From Rhodospirillaceae bacterium (GTDB lineage Bacteria > Pseudomonadota > Alphaproteobacteria > MPNO01 > UBA2964), in contig PBIN01000014.1 of the NCBI GenBank assembly GCA_002720855.1, positions 329,619-393,618 of the forward strand: a stretch of DNA of 64,000 nucleotides. The letters run 5' to 3'. Within the stretch, counting starts at the first letter, position 1; each line of letters starts with the position of its first letter. Below the pieces are notes generated by a model. The model was not told the origin of the DNA. It saw nothing but the letters and a program-made list of their open reading frames with translations, and searched no databases. Made by a program: the position numbers and the translations under genes. This document shows positions 1-8,346 of the stretch, in pieces.

Positions 1-1
1 G

Positions 2-766
2 CTTCGCGATATCGACCTTCGGTATTTCACACTCGAAGGCGAAACCGAAGCGCTTAGAGAGTTTTCTCTTTCGGTTTCGCCGGGCGAGTTCGTCGCGATC
101 GTTGGGCAAAGCGGTTGTGGAAAAAGCACCCTGTTGTCTCTGGTAGCTGGCATTCTCGAGCCTACGGACGGCGATGTTCTGGTAAACGGCGCACCGGTCG
201 AAGGGCCGTCGCCGCTCTGCGGCTATATGCTGCAACAGGACCACCTCTTTGAATGGCGCTCCATTTTGGACAATGTCGTTTTGGGTGCAGAAATTCAGGG
301 TCTTAATCGTGGCGACGCGATAGAACGCGCTAAAACTTTGCTGCGTGGATATGGGCTTGGCGAGTTCATGGATCATTTTCCCCATCAGCTTTCGGGGGGC
401 ATGCGCCAAAGGGCGGCGTTGGCCCGTACTCTTTGCACCGATCCGGAAATTCTCCTTCTCGATGAGCCCTTCTCGGCACTGGATTTTCAAACGCGGCTGG
501 CATTGTCGGACGAGGTATCCGAAATCCTGCGTCGCGAGGGTAAGACCGTTATTCTGGTTACGCACGATATTTCGGAAGCCGTCAGCATGGCTGACAAGGT
601 TATTGTCATGACCAAGCGGCCGGGCAGGGTGAAAGCCGTTCATGATATCGTTTTTAAGGAAACGGAAAATGGACGGCCGCGTCCTTTTGAAGCGCGGTCT
701 CTAGAAGAATTCAGAAATTATTTTGACCAGATTTGGAGCGAGCTGGATATCCATGTCGGAAACTGA
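2..766 (+). CDS. ABC transporter ATP-binding protein, nitrate/taurine/sulfonate type (5' end cut by window)
   Basis: This is the ATPase that drives import through the permease encoded next. The reading frame is open from base 2, so the start codon lies outside the window. Within 254 visible codons are Walker A GQSGCGKST, a Q-loop (MLQQD), the signature LSGGMRQR, Walker B ILLLDEPFSALD and the H-loop VTHD. The order and wording fit the SsuB/TauB family of cytoplasmic ATPases. The 3' end overlaps the permease start by 14 bases, so the two are co-translated. The substrate cannot be read from the sequence; the expected substrate-binding protein would lie upstream. Confidence 0.93.
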   Translation, partial: LRDIDLRYFTLEGETEALREFSLSVSPGEFVAIVGQSGCGKSTLLSLVAGILEPTDGDVLVNGAPVEGPSPLCGYMLQQDHLFEWRSILDNVVLGAEIQGLNRGDAIERAKTLLRGYGLGEFMDHFPHQLSGGMRQRAALARTLCTDPEILLLDEPFSALDFQTRLALSDEVSEILRREGKTVILVTHDISEAVSMADKVIVMTKRPGRVKAVHDIVFKETENGRPRPFEARSLEEFRNYFDQIWSELDIHVGN

Positions 767-1619
767 TCAAGAGCAGAACTCGACGGACGATCAGGCAGCC
801 GTCGAAGCGGTTGATCCGTCTAGCCCGAGCCCAATGTATCAGAGCTTTCTGCGCCGGGTTCGCAGCCGCCGCAAACTCATTCTTCTTACCCAGTTTATTC
901 TCGTCGGATTATTTTTTGCGCTTTGGGAAATTGCGCCGAGGTATCATTGGGTCAATCCCGTTTTGACAAGTTATCCCTCTGCTATTTGGGCAACATTCCT
1001 CGAACTGCTCGCAGATACAGATAATAATATCATGACCCATACCTGGGTCACCGTTCAGGAAACCATCGTCGGTTTTACGTTGTCGATGATATTGGGAGTG
1101 GGTACGGCCATTCTCTTATGGTGGTGGGATTTCCTGTACCGGGTTGTTGACCCGTTCATGGTGGTTGCCAACGCATTGCCCAAGATCGCGCTTGTGCCGA
1201 TTTTTTACATTTGGCTGGGCGATGTCGCCTCTATCTACGCGATGGCTGTCGCAATTGCGGTCTTCATCACCATCCTTATGGTCTATAGCGGTTTCCGAGA
1301 AACTGATCCCAACAAAGTCAAACTTGTCCGCACACTGGGTGCTAACAAGCATCAGATTTTACGAAAAGTCGTCCTGCCTTCGAATGTGCCGGTGATGGTC
1401 GCCGCGCTTAAAATCAATGTCGGTCTTGCTTTGGTCGGCGTCATTGTCGGCGAGTTCCAGGCGGCAAAGGCGGGTTTAGGGCATCTGATCATCTATGGCA
1501 GCCAGGTCTTTCAGATGACACTTGTCATGACGTCGATATCGATGCTCGCTATAATTTCGACGATTATGTACCTGGCCATAATGTATTTGGAAAATACTGT
1601 AATGCGGCATCACAGCTAG
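753..1619 (+). CDS. ABC transporter permease, SsuC/TauC-like
   Basis: Inner-membrane channel subunit of the importer, 288 aa from ATG 753. An in-frame TTG at 723 would add ten unlikely residues. A hydrophilic N-terminus of about 40 residues is followed by about six hydrophobic segments. The cytoplasmic EAA-type loop (TLGANKHQILRKVVLP, about residue 195) is what contacts the ATPase. Family length is usually 250-290 aa. It overlaps the ATPase gene and precedes a hydrolase, which suggests import of a small nitrogen- or sulfur-containing compound; that is inference. Confidence 0.92.
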   Translation: MSETDQEQNSTDDQAAVEAVDPSSPSPMYQSFLRRVRSRRKLILLTQFILVGLFFALWEIAPRYHWVNPVLTSYPSAIWATFLELLADTDNNIMTHTWVTVQETIVGFTLSMILGVGTAILLWWWDFLYRVVDPFMVVANALPKIALVPIFYIWLGDVASIYAMAVAIAVFITILMVYSGFRETDPNKVKLVRTLGANKHQILRKVVLPSNVPVMVAALKINVGLALVGVIVGEFQAAKAGLGHLIIYGSQVFQMTLVMTSISMLAIISTIMYLAIMYLENTVMRHHS

Positions 1620-1625
1620 TGATGC
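1607..1625 (+). other. Hairpin at the permease stop codon
   Basis: A perfect 7-base stem (GCATCAC / GTGATGC) with a 5-base loop spans the permease stop codon. No T-run follows, so it is not a classical terminator. It may protect the upstream mRNA end or simply be chance. Confidence 0.35.
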
Positions 1626-1656
1626 GCTGGCGCTGTCTACCGAGAAGGAGTCGACG

Positions 1657-2358
1657 ATGCATAAAATTGAAATTCCCGACCACGTAAAAGAAAGAGTAAT
1701 CACGCGTCAGGGCAAGCTGCACGCTATTGAATCATTGGAGCCCGAAAAAACGGCACTGATTGTAGTCGATATGCAAAACTATTTCATGGCGGAGGGGCAG
1801 ATGGGTTGCTGTGCGGATGCACGCGACATCGTGCCTAACGTAAATTGCATTGCAGGGGCGATGCGGGATGCCGGTGGTCATGTCGTCTGGATCCAGAACG
1901 ATGCGCCTGAGGAAACTCTGGAGAGCTGGGCTAATCTGCACGCGATGTACTCGGATGAGAACCGGAAAACCCGTATGGCAGGACTCGCATCCGGTTCGGA
2001 GGGCTATGCGCTGTGGGGAGATCTCGACGTGAGGCCGGAGGACATGCACACGGTTAAAACGCGCTATAGCGCGTTTATAAGAGGTGCGTCAGATATTGAG
2101 TCACAATTACAGGAACGCGGCGTAGACACGATTATTGTCACTGGCGTTGCGACCAACGTGTGCTGCGAATCCACGGCGCGCGATGCAATGATGTTGGGCT
2201 ATCGTACAATCATGGTTGCCGATGCCAATGCGGCGCCAACGGATGCCGAACATAATGCGGCGCTCGCCGGCTTTATGCTGTTTTTCGGCGATGTCCAGTA
2301 TTCGGACGAAGTTATCGAAAAACTGCAAAAATCAGTTCCTCTCGCTCAGGCGAGTTAA
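1657..2358 (+). CDS. Isochorismatase-family cysteine hydrolase
   Basis: Cytoplasmic amidohydrolase of the isochorismatase-like fold, 233 aa. The catalytic triad is visible: Asp in ALIVVDMQNYF (about residue 38), Lys in VKTRYSAF (about residue 131) and Cys in GVATNVCCESTARDA (about residue 170). The cis-peptide motif GVATN is present. This motif pattern is shared by ureidoacrylate amidohydrolase RutB, N-carbamoylsarcosine amidase and biuret hydrolase. A strong ribosome site (GAAGGAG) precedes the ATG. Lying 37 bases behind the ABC permease, it may hydrolyse the imported compound. The substrate is not determined. Confidence 0.88.
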   Translation: MHKIEIPDHVKERVITRQGKLHAIESLEPEKTALIVVDMQNYFMAEGQMGCCADARDIVPNVNCIAGAMRDAGGHVVWIQNDAPEETLESWANLHAMYSDENRKTRMAGLASGSEGYALWGDLDVRPEDMHTVKTRYSAFIRGASDIESQLQERGVDTIIVTGVATNVCCESTARDAMMLGYRTIMVADANAAPTDAEHNAALAGFMLFFGDVQYSDEVIEKLQKSVPLAQAS

Positions 2359-2429
2359 GAAAACCGTTCGTTCGAGCGTTTGGTCATGACGCCCGAGCAC
2401 TGCACAACATTAAATTAGGGAGACGGAGT

Positions 2430-3317
2430 ATGGAAACGTTAGGTTTCATCGGTACCGGCGGCATGGGCAAAGGCATGGCTGCTAACTTGATGAAGGCGGG
2501 CTACACGCTGGTTGTAAATGATCTCAATCGTGAGCAGGCTAAAGTGCTCGAAGAGCAGGGCGCGACATTCGCTGACTCGCCAAAAGCCGTCGCTGAATCC
2601 TGCGATATCGTACTCTCCATGCTGCCCAACAATGACGCAGCGACGGCGGTCGCGCTCGGCCCGGGCGGTCTGGCCGAGGCAACAAGCGGCGCAAAGCTAT
2701 GGGTCGAGTTTAGCAGTATCGACAAACAAACTATCGTCGCGGCCAGCGATGAACTTGCCAAGTCAGGTTGGGCTGTCGTTGATGTCGGGACGGGCGGCGT
2801 CGAAGAGGTTGCGGCAGCTGGTGAGCTGGCGCTGTGGGTGTCGGGCTCTGAGGATCTTTTCGAGCAGCTTCAGCCAATGTTTGAGCCCATGTCGAAATCG
2901 GTTTTGCATGTCGGCGAGCTCGGCAACGCCAAACTCGTCAAGAACGCAATGGCAATGTTCGCAGCTGTGCTCCATATGAGCCTCATCGAAATCTGTAACT
3001 GGCTTGGTAAGGGCGGCATGGACAAAGCTACCATTCAAAGCATCGTCGCCAGCTCTCAGCAGGATTCAGTGGCGACCCGGAACATCATGGAAAAAGTCGT
3101 GAGTGGGAATTACAAGCCACGCAAATCCTGGATGCCCAAGGATGTCGCGTTTGGATTGGATGTCGCGCGTCAGATGGAAGTGCCGATGCCGTTTGTCGGA
3201 CTGGCCTATCAGATGTTCGCGATTGCTCAAGCGACCGGTCATGACGGTTGGGAAGCGACGGGTATCGCCTGCAATCTCTATGATGTGCTCAACGGCATCG
3301 AGCCCAAGTCAGGCTGA
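2430..3317 (+). CDS. 3-hydroxyisobutyrate dehydrogenase family NAD(P)-dependent oxidoreductase
   Basis: Beta-hydroxyacid dehydrogenase, 295 aa, with the N-terminal dinucleotide motif GFIGTGGMGKGMAANL and the catalytic-lysine helix GNAKLVKNAM (about residue 170). Family members reduce or oxidise 3-hydroxyisobutyrate, tartronate semialdehyde or related acids. The substrate-binding motif normally close to DAPVSGG reads DVGTGGV here, so the substrate probably differs from the named enzymes. It follows the cysteine hydrolase by 71 bases on the same strand with a good ribosome site (GGGAGACGGAG), so it probably belongs to the same catabolic module. Confidence 0.85.
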   Translation: METLGFIGTGGMGKGMAANLMKAGYTLVVNDLNREQAKVLEEQGATFADSPKAVAESCDIVLSMLPNNDAATAVALGPGGLAEATSGAKLWVEFSSIDKQTIVAASDELAKSGWAVVDVGTGGVEEVAAAGELALWVSGSEDLFEQLQPMFEPMSKSVLHVGELGNAKLVKNAMAMFAAVLHMSLIEICNWLGKGGMDKATIQSIVASSQQDSVATRNIMEKVVSGNYKPRKSWMPKDVAFGLDVARQMEVPMPFVGLAYQMFAIAQATGHDGWEATGIACNLYDVLNGIEPKSG

Positions 3318-3360
3318 GATATTTGTCGGCTTTGATCGGATTTGTAATTGAAGGTGACTG

Positions 3361-4323
3361 CTAGCCGGTGAACCATCGCGGCTCCTGACCCGCAGGAACG
3401 GCGACAAGATTTTCCTGACCGGCAATATCTTCGGTCGTGTCGGCTGGTTTGAGGTCAATAGTGTTTTCCGCACCGCTCCCTTGATGCAGGCTGTAAAGGT
3501 CATACCCATAGGTCTTTAAGAGTTCGCCGGCTCCGCCACTATTGCTGCCACGACTTTCGAAAATTATGAGTGGCTGGTGCTGTTTGAGTATTTGCTCGCC
3601 TCTGCGGAAAACTGCGCACTCGTGATCTTCCACATCGACTTTTAATAGGTCAGGCGGTGCAAATAGTACATCGTCGAGTTTCTTCGCCTCCCCCTCGACA
3701 ATCTCCTGCTTCGCGGTCTCATCTTCTGCCACAACTTTAGTCAGATGTGTTGCCTCGCTAGCAGTCATGAAAACGGACCCCGTATGATCAGAGAGGCCGC
3801 AGTCCGCAATTTCTACGCTTTTGAGATCCAAGGCCTTGACCATATTTTTCAAGGCCGTATTCATGACATTGGTCAATTCAAAGGCATGAATTTTACCGTT
3901 GAAATCAGGGTGCGTCACAGCAAGCAAAGTGAAGTAACCGCAGTTCGCGCCCACGTCATAAAATGACTGTGCCTTTGGCAACATCGATTCGAGAAACATT
4001 GTTTCGATTGGCTCATACCCGCCAAACTTTTCCCGGCTGATCAACGCCATATAGGCAGATTGATGAGCGTCAAATTCGAACTTTCTATATGTTCCGTCGG
4101 ACATCCGAATTGTGAAGATGCCCCGGGCCGGAACATTCAGCCAGCCATGAAATATCTCATCACCGGCTTTGCCGAGTTTCTTTTTCAGAGCCTCCATGCC
4201 TCGCGGTTTTCGCGAAGGGTCATGCAGTTTGAGGCCAGGTAAAAATGGTATGCTGATTTCTTCAATGAAACGCCGCGGCTGAACCGCAATGGAATATTCT
4301 TTATTGTTCTTTGCTGAATCCAA
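3361..4323 (-). CDS. FkbM-family SAM-dependent methyltransferase
   Basis: Predicted O-methyltransferase, 320 aa. SAM motif I is FYDVGANCGYFT (about residue 116), and the FkbM-type acidic motif LLKVDVEDHE sits near residue 225. Members methylate hydroxyl groups of sugars, lipids or polyketides; the acceptor is unknown. The start used is TTG at 4323, chosen because no ATG occurs in frame before residue 43; the ribosome site is poor, so the N-terminus is uncertain. It lies downstream of the cyclodeaminase-like gene on the same strand. Confidence 0.83.
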   Translation of the reverse strand: MDSAKNNKEYSIAVQPRRFIEEISIPFLPGLKLHDPSRKPRGMEALKKKLGKAGDEIFHGWLNVPARGIFTIRMSDGTYRKFEFDAHQSAYMALISREKFGGYEPIETMFLESMLPKAQSFYDVGANCGYFTLLAVTHPDFNGKIHAFELTNVMNTALKNMVKALDLKSVEIADCGLSDHTGSVFMTASEATHLTKVVAEDETAKQEIVEGEAKKLDDVLFAPPDLLKVDVEDHECAVFRRGEQILKQHQPLIIFESRGSNSGGAGELLKTYGYDLYSLHQGSGAENTIDLKPADTTEDIAGQENLVAVPAGQEPRWFTG

Positions 4324-4359
4324 TTCCTGACGCCTCTACTTGCGAATTCGAGTACCTGA

Positions 4360-5442
4360 CTAGGGATGCACGTCCTGGGTAAACCATTCGGTGGGCAGTT
4401 CGTGGCCGATACCCCGTGCCGATGCCTCCTGGAAAGCCTTATGGGCGACTGCGGCGAACTGGAGCCCCTGACCGACATTATTAACGAAAACTGTCGTCTG
4501 TTCGTTGTTCTGCCGCCCCTGCGTGGCGCCGGTCAGGAGTTGTGTCAGTTCCCCCAGGCGTTCCCAGAAAGGCTCATCCCTCTTAAACCACCAGCCATCA
4601 GTTCCCTCAGGTGTTTCAACAGAAGGCAGTTTGTAGAGCTGTGGGCGGGTGGTCGCCGGGTTCTTGGAAAATAAGAACGCCATATCAGCAGAATCGAGAA
4701 AGGCTTCATCGACTTCCTGGACTTTTACGGCACTTAAATGCACACCCGGCTTCAGCCATTCAGCTTGGTGTACGGGCGACATGGAATTGGTTCCGGCAGC
4801 AACAATGTCAGCCCCTGATACGGCTTCTTCCGCCGACTCCACAGGGACGAGCTTGGCGTCGACGCGATTTGCGAGTTCACGGCAAAATTTTTCTCTGTTC
4901 TCTGGGTTGGGGCTAAACACGCGGACTTCCTTGATCGGGCGAACCGCACAATGGGACATGAGTTGCCCACCGGCCTGCCATCCTGTGCCCAAAAGCGCCA
5001 TTACTTCAGAATCTTCGCGGGCAAGATAGCGCGCTCCTAAACCATTCGCGGCACCCACACGCATTCTGGAAATATACCCGTCTGGGCAAATCATGATCGG
5101 GGCACCGGTCTCCATGCTGAAAAGAAGCATCAAACCATTCCAACGCCCGTCGGCCGAGGCAAGGCGGTCCCGCCGTATATTTCCCGCCACTTCGGGCCAT
5201 ATCAGCACGTCACTGTTTATCCGCAGAGCGGCAACACCGGCGGCTGGCCACAGACCGCTCATGGATTTCAGACCATAGACACCATCCGTCTCGCCAAACT
5301 TTGTGGGTGCCAGGGTATCGACTCTCGGACTGTTGATTGCCTCATCCGCCTCAACCGCAAGCTGGCAGGCCTCGACACAATCGAGGGCCATCTCCATGGT
5401 AAGAATTTGATCGATTTCTTCATTGCTGAGGATCAATGTCAT
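4360..5442 (-). CDS. Ornithine cyclodeaminase / mu-crystallin family protein
   Basis: NAD(P)-binding enzyme of 360 aa. The Rossmann motif is ALLGTGWQAGGQ (about residue 149), preceded by the conserved RMRVGAANGLGARYLA stretch. Related enzymes are ornithine cyclodeaminase, alanine dehydrogenase of archaea, ketimine reductase and the tauropine/opine-type group; sequence alone does not separate them. The ATG at 5442 has a strong GGGAGG ribosome site. The next gene downstream, 36 bases away, is the FkbM methyltransferase. Confidence 0.85.
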   Translation of the reverse strand: MTLILSNEEIDQILTMEMALDCVEACQLAVEADEAINSPRVDTLAPTKFGETDGVYGLKSMSGLWPAAGVAALRINSDVLIWPEVAGNIRRDRLASADGRWNGLMLLFSMETGAPIMICPDGYISRMRVGAANGLGARYLAREDSEVMALLGTGWQAGGQLMSHCAVRPIKEVRVFSPNPENREKFCRELANRVDAKLVPVESAEEAVSGADIVAAGTNSMSPVHQAEWLKPGVHLSAVKVQEVDEAFLDSADMAFLFSKNPATTRPQLYKLPSVETPEGTDGWWFKRDEPFWERLGELTQLLTGATQGRQNNEQTTVFVNNVGQGLQFAAVAHKAFQEASARGIGHELPTEWFTQDVHP

Positions 5443-5597
5443 CGCGGTGCCTCCCAGTGCAGTTGCCTTGGTTAGACTACCGTGATGCGCGGCGATCTAA
5501 AAATGGCGATTTGTGATTGGTAATCAAAAATCTGATTTTCGCGTGCTGGCCCGTGGCGACCGATTGCCATTGTTCTATCTCAAATCAGCGAGGTGGA

Positions 5598-6584
5598 CTA
5601 TCTGCTCCCCGCATTCTGTCCAATGTCTGCCTGTCCCGGCGCCGCGATGGTCAGGGCGCGATCAGTTATCGGGGTGATGCCCATACGCGGTGGCAGGTTG
5701 GCCGGCAATTTAACGTTCCAAATGAGCCCCAAGGCGGCCAGGAATTTTACGAAATACCAGCCGGGATCGATCTGTCCGGGATAAAGGCCATGGCAGGCGG
5801 AACCCGGAAAGGCATGATGATTGTTGTGCCAGCTTTCTCCCATTGTAAAAATTGCCAGAATGGGGACATTAAACCCTTGGACACCCGCCTCATCGACGAC
5901 CCAGTCCTGTCCTCCCTTTGAATGAGCGACATAGGATATATACCAGTGCAATGTCGTGCAGGCGGTAACGCGAACAAATATGCCCCAAACGACCCAGGGC
6001 ATGCCGCCCAAATAAAAGACAATTGCCGCTATCGGAATCTGATGCAGCATCCAGCTTCGGTCGAGAAATTTATAAAACCAGTCATCGCTAATCCCGGGCC
6101 CCGGATTGAACGTCGGTGGGTTCTTCAGGATAAGTTTGCAGTGCAAATACAGAAGGCCGTCCCGCCACAGGGAATATTCGTGCCGAAAGAGCGGGTGACA
6201 TTCTTTGTGGCGCTGAGCCCAGTCGCGGCTGTCATGTAGGCGGATGGTCCAAAGCGGGCCGCCCATGCCGACGGCTATTCCAAACCACACCAGAACACGT
6301 TCCAGCCACAAGGAACATTCAAAGGTCCGATGTATCAGACGGCGATGAAATCCCACGGAATGGCCAAAACACAACGTTATCGCCGACAATAATAGAAATA
6401 CGGCGACGGCTCCCCAACTAAAGTAAATCGGCGCGAGCACCAGCGCGCCTATAAGCATCGTTGCATTCCATATGGATCGGAGTGGATCCCAGACGACGTC
6501 TCCTTCAACCGGACTAGCGTTTTCGAGATTTTTCAATGAATTTACCTGGTAAGGGTCCGAAACATTTTGTGTCGCCTTATTCAT
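5598..6584 (-). CDS. Membrane fatty acid desaturase (acyl-CoA delta-9 type)
   Basis: Di-iron membrane desaturase, 328 aa. Three histidine clusters are visible: HSVGFHRRLIHR (about residue 74), HDSRDWAQRHKECHP (about residue 116) and WHNNHH (about residue 256). These coordinate the two irons that insert the double bond into an acyl chain. Four hydrophobic stretches flank the clusters. The gene overlaps the preceding GbsR-type regulator by 8 bases, so the pair forms an operon, suggesting regulated control of membrane unsaturation. Good ribosome site (GGAGAG). Confidence 0.88.
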   Translation of the reverse strand: MNKATQNVSDPYQVNSLKNLENASPVEGDVVWDPLRSIWNATMLIGALVLAPIYFSWGAVAVFLLLSAITLCFGHSVGFHRRLIHRTFECSLWLERVLVWFGIAVGMGGPLWTIRLHDSRDWAQRHKECHPLFRHEYSLWRDGLLYLHCKLILKNPPTFNPGPGISDDWFYKFLDRSWMLHQIPIAAIVFYLGGMPWVVWGIFVRVTACTTLHWYISYVAHSKGGQDWVVDEAGVQGFNVPILAIFTMGESWHNNHHAFPGSACHGLYPGQIDPGWYFVKFLAALGLIWNVKLPANLPPRMGITPITDRALTIAAPGQADIGQNAGSR

Positions 6585-7125
6585 TGGTGGCTCTCCGTGC
6601 GCTACCGAAAGTTTGATCGAGTATCCGCGCCGCCCGTCCTGTCACACTGACAAATTTCCCCAAGAATTTTGGCGGGATGCGTTGCATTTGCGCATCAAGC
6701 GATGCCAAGTCTTCGACAAGACGAAGCATCTTTTCAATCTGACGGGTTGAGTTCGGTTTCTTCGGGTTTTGCTTGGCCGCTGCATGACATGCCTGCAAAG
6801 TATCAAGAGCATCGGGCAGTTCCCGCCGTCGGCGTTCTTCCAGGCCCTTGACCAGTAATTCCCAGGGGTCTGTATCCGTCCGCCACTTTGATCTTCCGAC
6901 CGGTTCTATCAAATGGTAGTCGACCAAGAATGCCAATGCCGATTTCATTTGTTTTGCATTTAATTCCAGCTCCGCGCTGAGATCTTTTTCGGAAGACGAT
7001 TCCGCCAAGAGGTAAAGGAGAGCATGAACCCGGCAGGCATTCTTGGGTAACCCCCAGCGTTTACCCAGGTCTCCGACATAGTCGGCAAAGGCTCGATTAG
7101 CGGATAGTTCGTCGATTTCCGTCAT
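6577..7125 (-). CDS. GbsR/MarR-type transcriptional regulator
   Basis: Winged-helix DNA-binding protein, 182 aa. The N-terminal stretch GKRWGLPKNACRVHALLYL is characteristic of the GbsR branch of MarR regulators. The recognition helix lies around residues 50-75 and a long C-terminal helical region probably dimerises. It is the first gene of an operon with the desaturase, which it probably controls. A 22-base palindrome upstream (7216-7237) is a good candidate for its own operator. The ATG has a GGGAG ribosome site. Confidence 0.85.
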   Translation of the reverse strand: MTEIDELSANRAFADYVGDLGKRWGLPKNACRVHALLYLLAESSSEKDLSAELELNAKQMKSALAFLVDYHLIEPVGRSKWRTDTDPWELLVKGLEERRRRELPDALDTLQACHAAAKQNPKKPNSTRQIEKMLRLVEDLASLDAQMQRIPPKFLGKFVSVTGRAARILDQTFGSARRATNE

Positions 7126-7379
7126 CGTTTTAGCTCCCTCACTGCTCTTATGTTTTTCCGTACTCCTTCAGCGCCGGTGCGTCTGACCCCAGCACTTTGA
7201 TTTCATATTTATAGTTATTTTCCTAATAAGGAAAATAGGTAAATGCAAGTAAAATTTTAGCGTGTTCCATTCCATGCCGCCAAAATGAGATGTGTACTAC
7301 ACCAAATGGAGAGCTGGCCCGATTAGGTCTGGAAAAACGACGGCAGGGAGGTCGTCGTTTCTGAGGAAATGTTGGTGGC
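7126..7379. other. Intergenic region, 254 bases
   Basis: This AT-rich stretch carries the promoter side of the regulator-desaturase operon, including the palindrome described separately. The remainder (about 7260-7379) is the 3' flank of the LamG/PEP-CTERM-like gene. I see no small gene or RNA in it. A weak GC-containing inverted pattern near 7335-7357 (ACGACGGC...GTCGTCGT) could be that gene's neighbouring transcript end. Confidence 0.5.
7216..7237. promoter_or_regulatory. Palindromic operator candidate for the GbsR/MarR-type regulator
   Basis: Two 9-base arms, TATTTTCCT and AGGAAAATA, pair perfectly across a 4-base AATA spacer. It sits about 90 bases before the regulator's ATG. On the minus strand a TTGCAT hexamer lies just before it (7243-7248), so a bound dimer would cover the promoter spacer. 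MarR-family proteins typically bind such AT-rich dyads and repress themselves. Binding by this regulator is inferred. Confidence 0.55.
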
Positions 7380-8111
7380 TTAAGAGGCTTTTCGGCGCCG
7401 CATATAGCCGAGTCCGGCTAGTCCAAAACCGAACACGAGAAGCGCACCCGGTTCCGAGACCTGCGCCAAAGCCTGAACTTCGCTCTCGGTCAGGACGCCG
7501 TCATAAATCCGGATGTTATCCAGATTGCCGTGGAAAAATTCACCGATGGCGCCGAACTGAGAGCCAAATCGGGTGTCGGTCCCAGCGCCAGTCATGCTGA
7601 GTTGCGCCGCATCACTGAAAATCAAAATACCGTCGAGATAAAGATTTGTGCCGAGAGCACCCGACGTCAACGCATAGGAATGGAAGCCGCCATCAGTGGG
7701 AAAGGAAACCCCAATGCCGCCAAATTGGTCCGTTACCCTGATATTGCCGTTCGCATGTTCGCCGATATAAAACCCCGGTCCGCTGGTAACGCCCTGTGAA
7801 ATCAACTCTCTAAAGCCGGTTTGTGTGGAAAGCTGCTGTGCATCCAATGTGACTGAAAACGCATTAAGTCCTGACGGGATAAGCTTGCCACCGATCTGCG
7901 CGTAATCATTCACGCCATCGAGGCTGAGAACACCGCCGGAGATGGTCGCTCCGTTCTCCAGTGTTCCATGAACGCCACCAACGGAATCCGTAACGCCGGG
8001 TCCGCTGAACGTATATTCATGGAGTAGAACCGCGGCATTTGCGACAGATGCCATGCTGATCGCCGCAACGCCCACGAACAGGCTTAAGTTAAGTGATTTA
8101 AGGATTTTCAT
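7380..8111 (-). CDS. Secreted LamG-domain protein with PEP-CTERM-like (VSEP) sorting tail
   Basis: Exported protein, 243 aa from ATG 8111; a TTG 27 bases upstream is unlikely because it would lengthen the signal peptide needlessly. The signal peptide ends near SVANAAV. A concanavalin-like LamG domain fills about residues 25-205. The tail is VSEPG, a Gly/Leu/Phe-rich hydrophobic helix (about residues 218-236) and RRRK, the pattern recognised by exosortases. Such proteins are cleaved and retained at the outer surface, often with exopolysaccharide. A near-consensus sigma-54 promoter lies 50 bases upstream. No exosortase is in the window. Confidence 0.85.
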   Translation of the reverse strand: MKILKSLNLSLFVGVAAISMASVANAAVLLHEYTFSGPGVTDSVGGVHGTLENGATISGGVLSLDGVNDYAQIGGKLIPSGLNAFSVTLDAQQLSTQTGFRELISQGVTSGPGFYIGEHANGNIRVTDQFGGIGVSFPTDGGFHSYALTSGALGTNLYLDGILIFSDAAQLSMTGAGTDTRFGSQFGAIGEFFHGNLDNIRIYDGVLTESEVQALAQVSEPGALLVFGFGLAGLGYMRRRKAS

Positions 8112-8160
8112 CGAATTTAAGACCGACTTCCCCAACAAAACGCTTATTTTCCAGTTATTT

Positions 8161-8177
8161 ATGCAAAAATTATGCCG
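8161..8177 (-). promoter_or_regulatory. Sigma-54 (-24/-12) promoter candidate for the LamG protein gene
   Basis: On the minus strand the sequence reads CGGCATAATTTTTGCAT: GG and GC are separated by exactly 10 bases, and GGCA / TTGC match the sigma-54 consensus. It is 50 bases from the ATG at 8111, leaving a normal leader. In Zoogloea, PEP-CTERM genes are known to depend on RpoN with the PrsK/PrsR pair, which makes the placement credible. Confidence 0.6.
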
Positions 8178-8210
8178 TTTTCGAGATTCCGTGTAATATC
8201 AACCAGTTAC

Positions 8211-8235
8211 GGCGTTTTCAATCAGACAAAACGCC
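8211..8235. promoter_or_regulatory. Inverted repeat upstream of the sigma-54 promoter
   Basis: GGCGTTTT and AAAACGCC pair perfectly around a 9-base loop. It lies 34 bases beyond the -24 element of the LamG gene, where an enhancer-binding activator could act. No T-run follows on either strand, so a terminator for the upstream cupin gene is less likely. Confidence 0.4.
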
Positions 8236-8346
8236 AAAATTGTAAGAATTTCCGACGGTTAAGCGCACAAAATCAACGCCTTGTATTGGAAGCGAAACTT
8301 TGATCGCGGTGACAACTTTTTCTGGATTGTAATGAAGACGTTGCCG

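Noticed and set aside
2430..3317. Assignment as tartronate semialdehyde reductase to complete the glycolate route.
   Set aside because: The substrate motif differs from GarR/GlxR and the gene lies in a transport-hydrolase module 13 kb from glcDEF.
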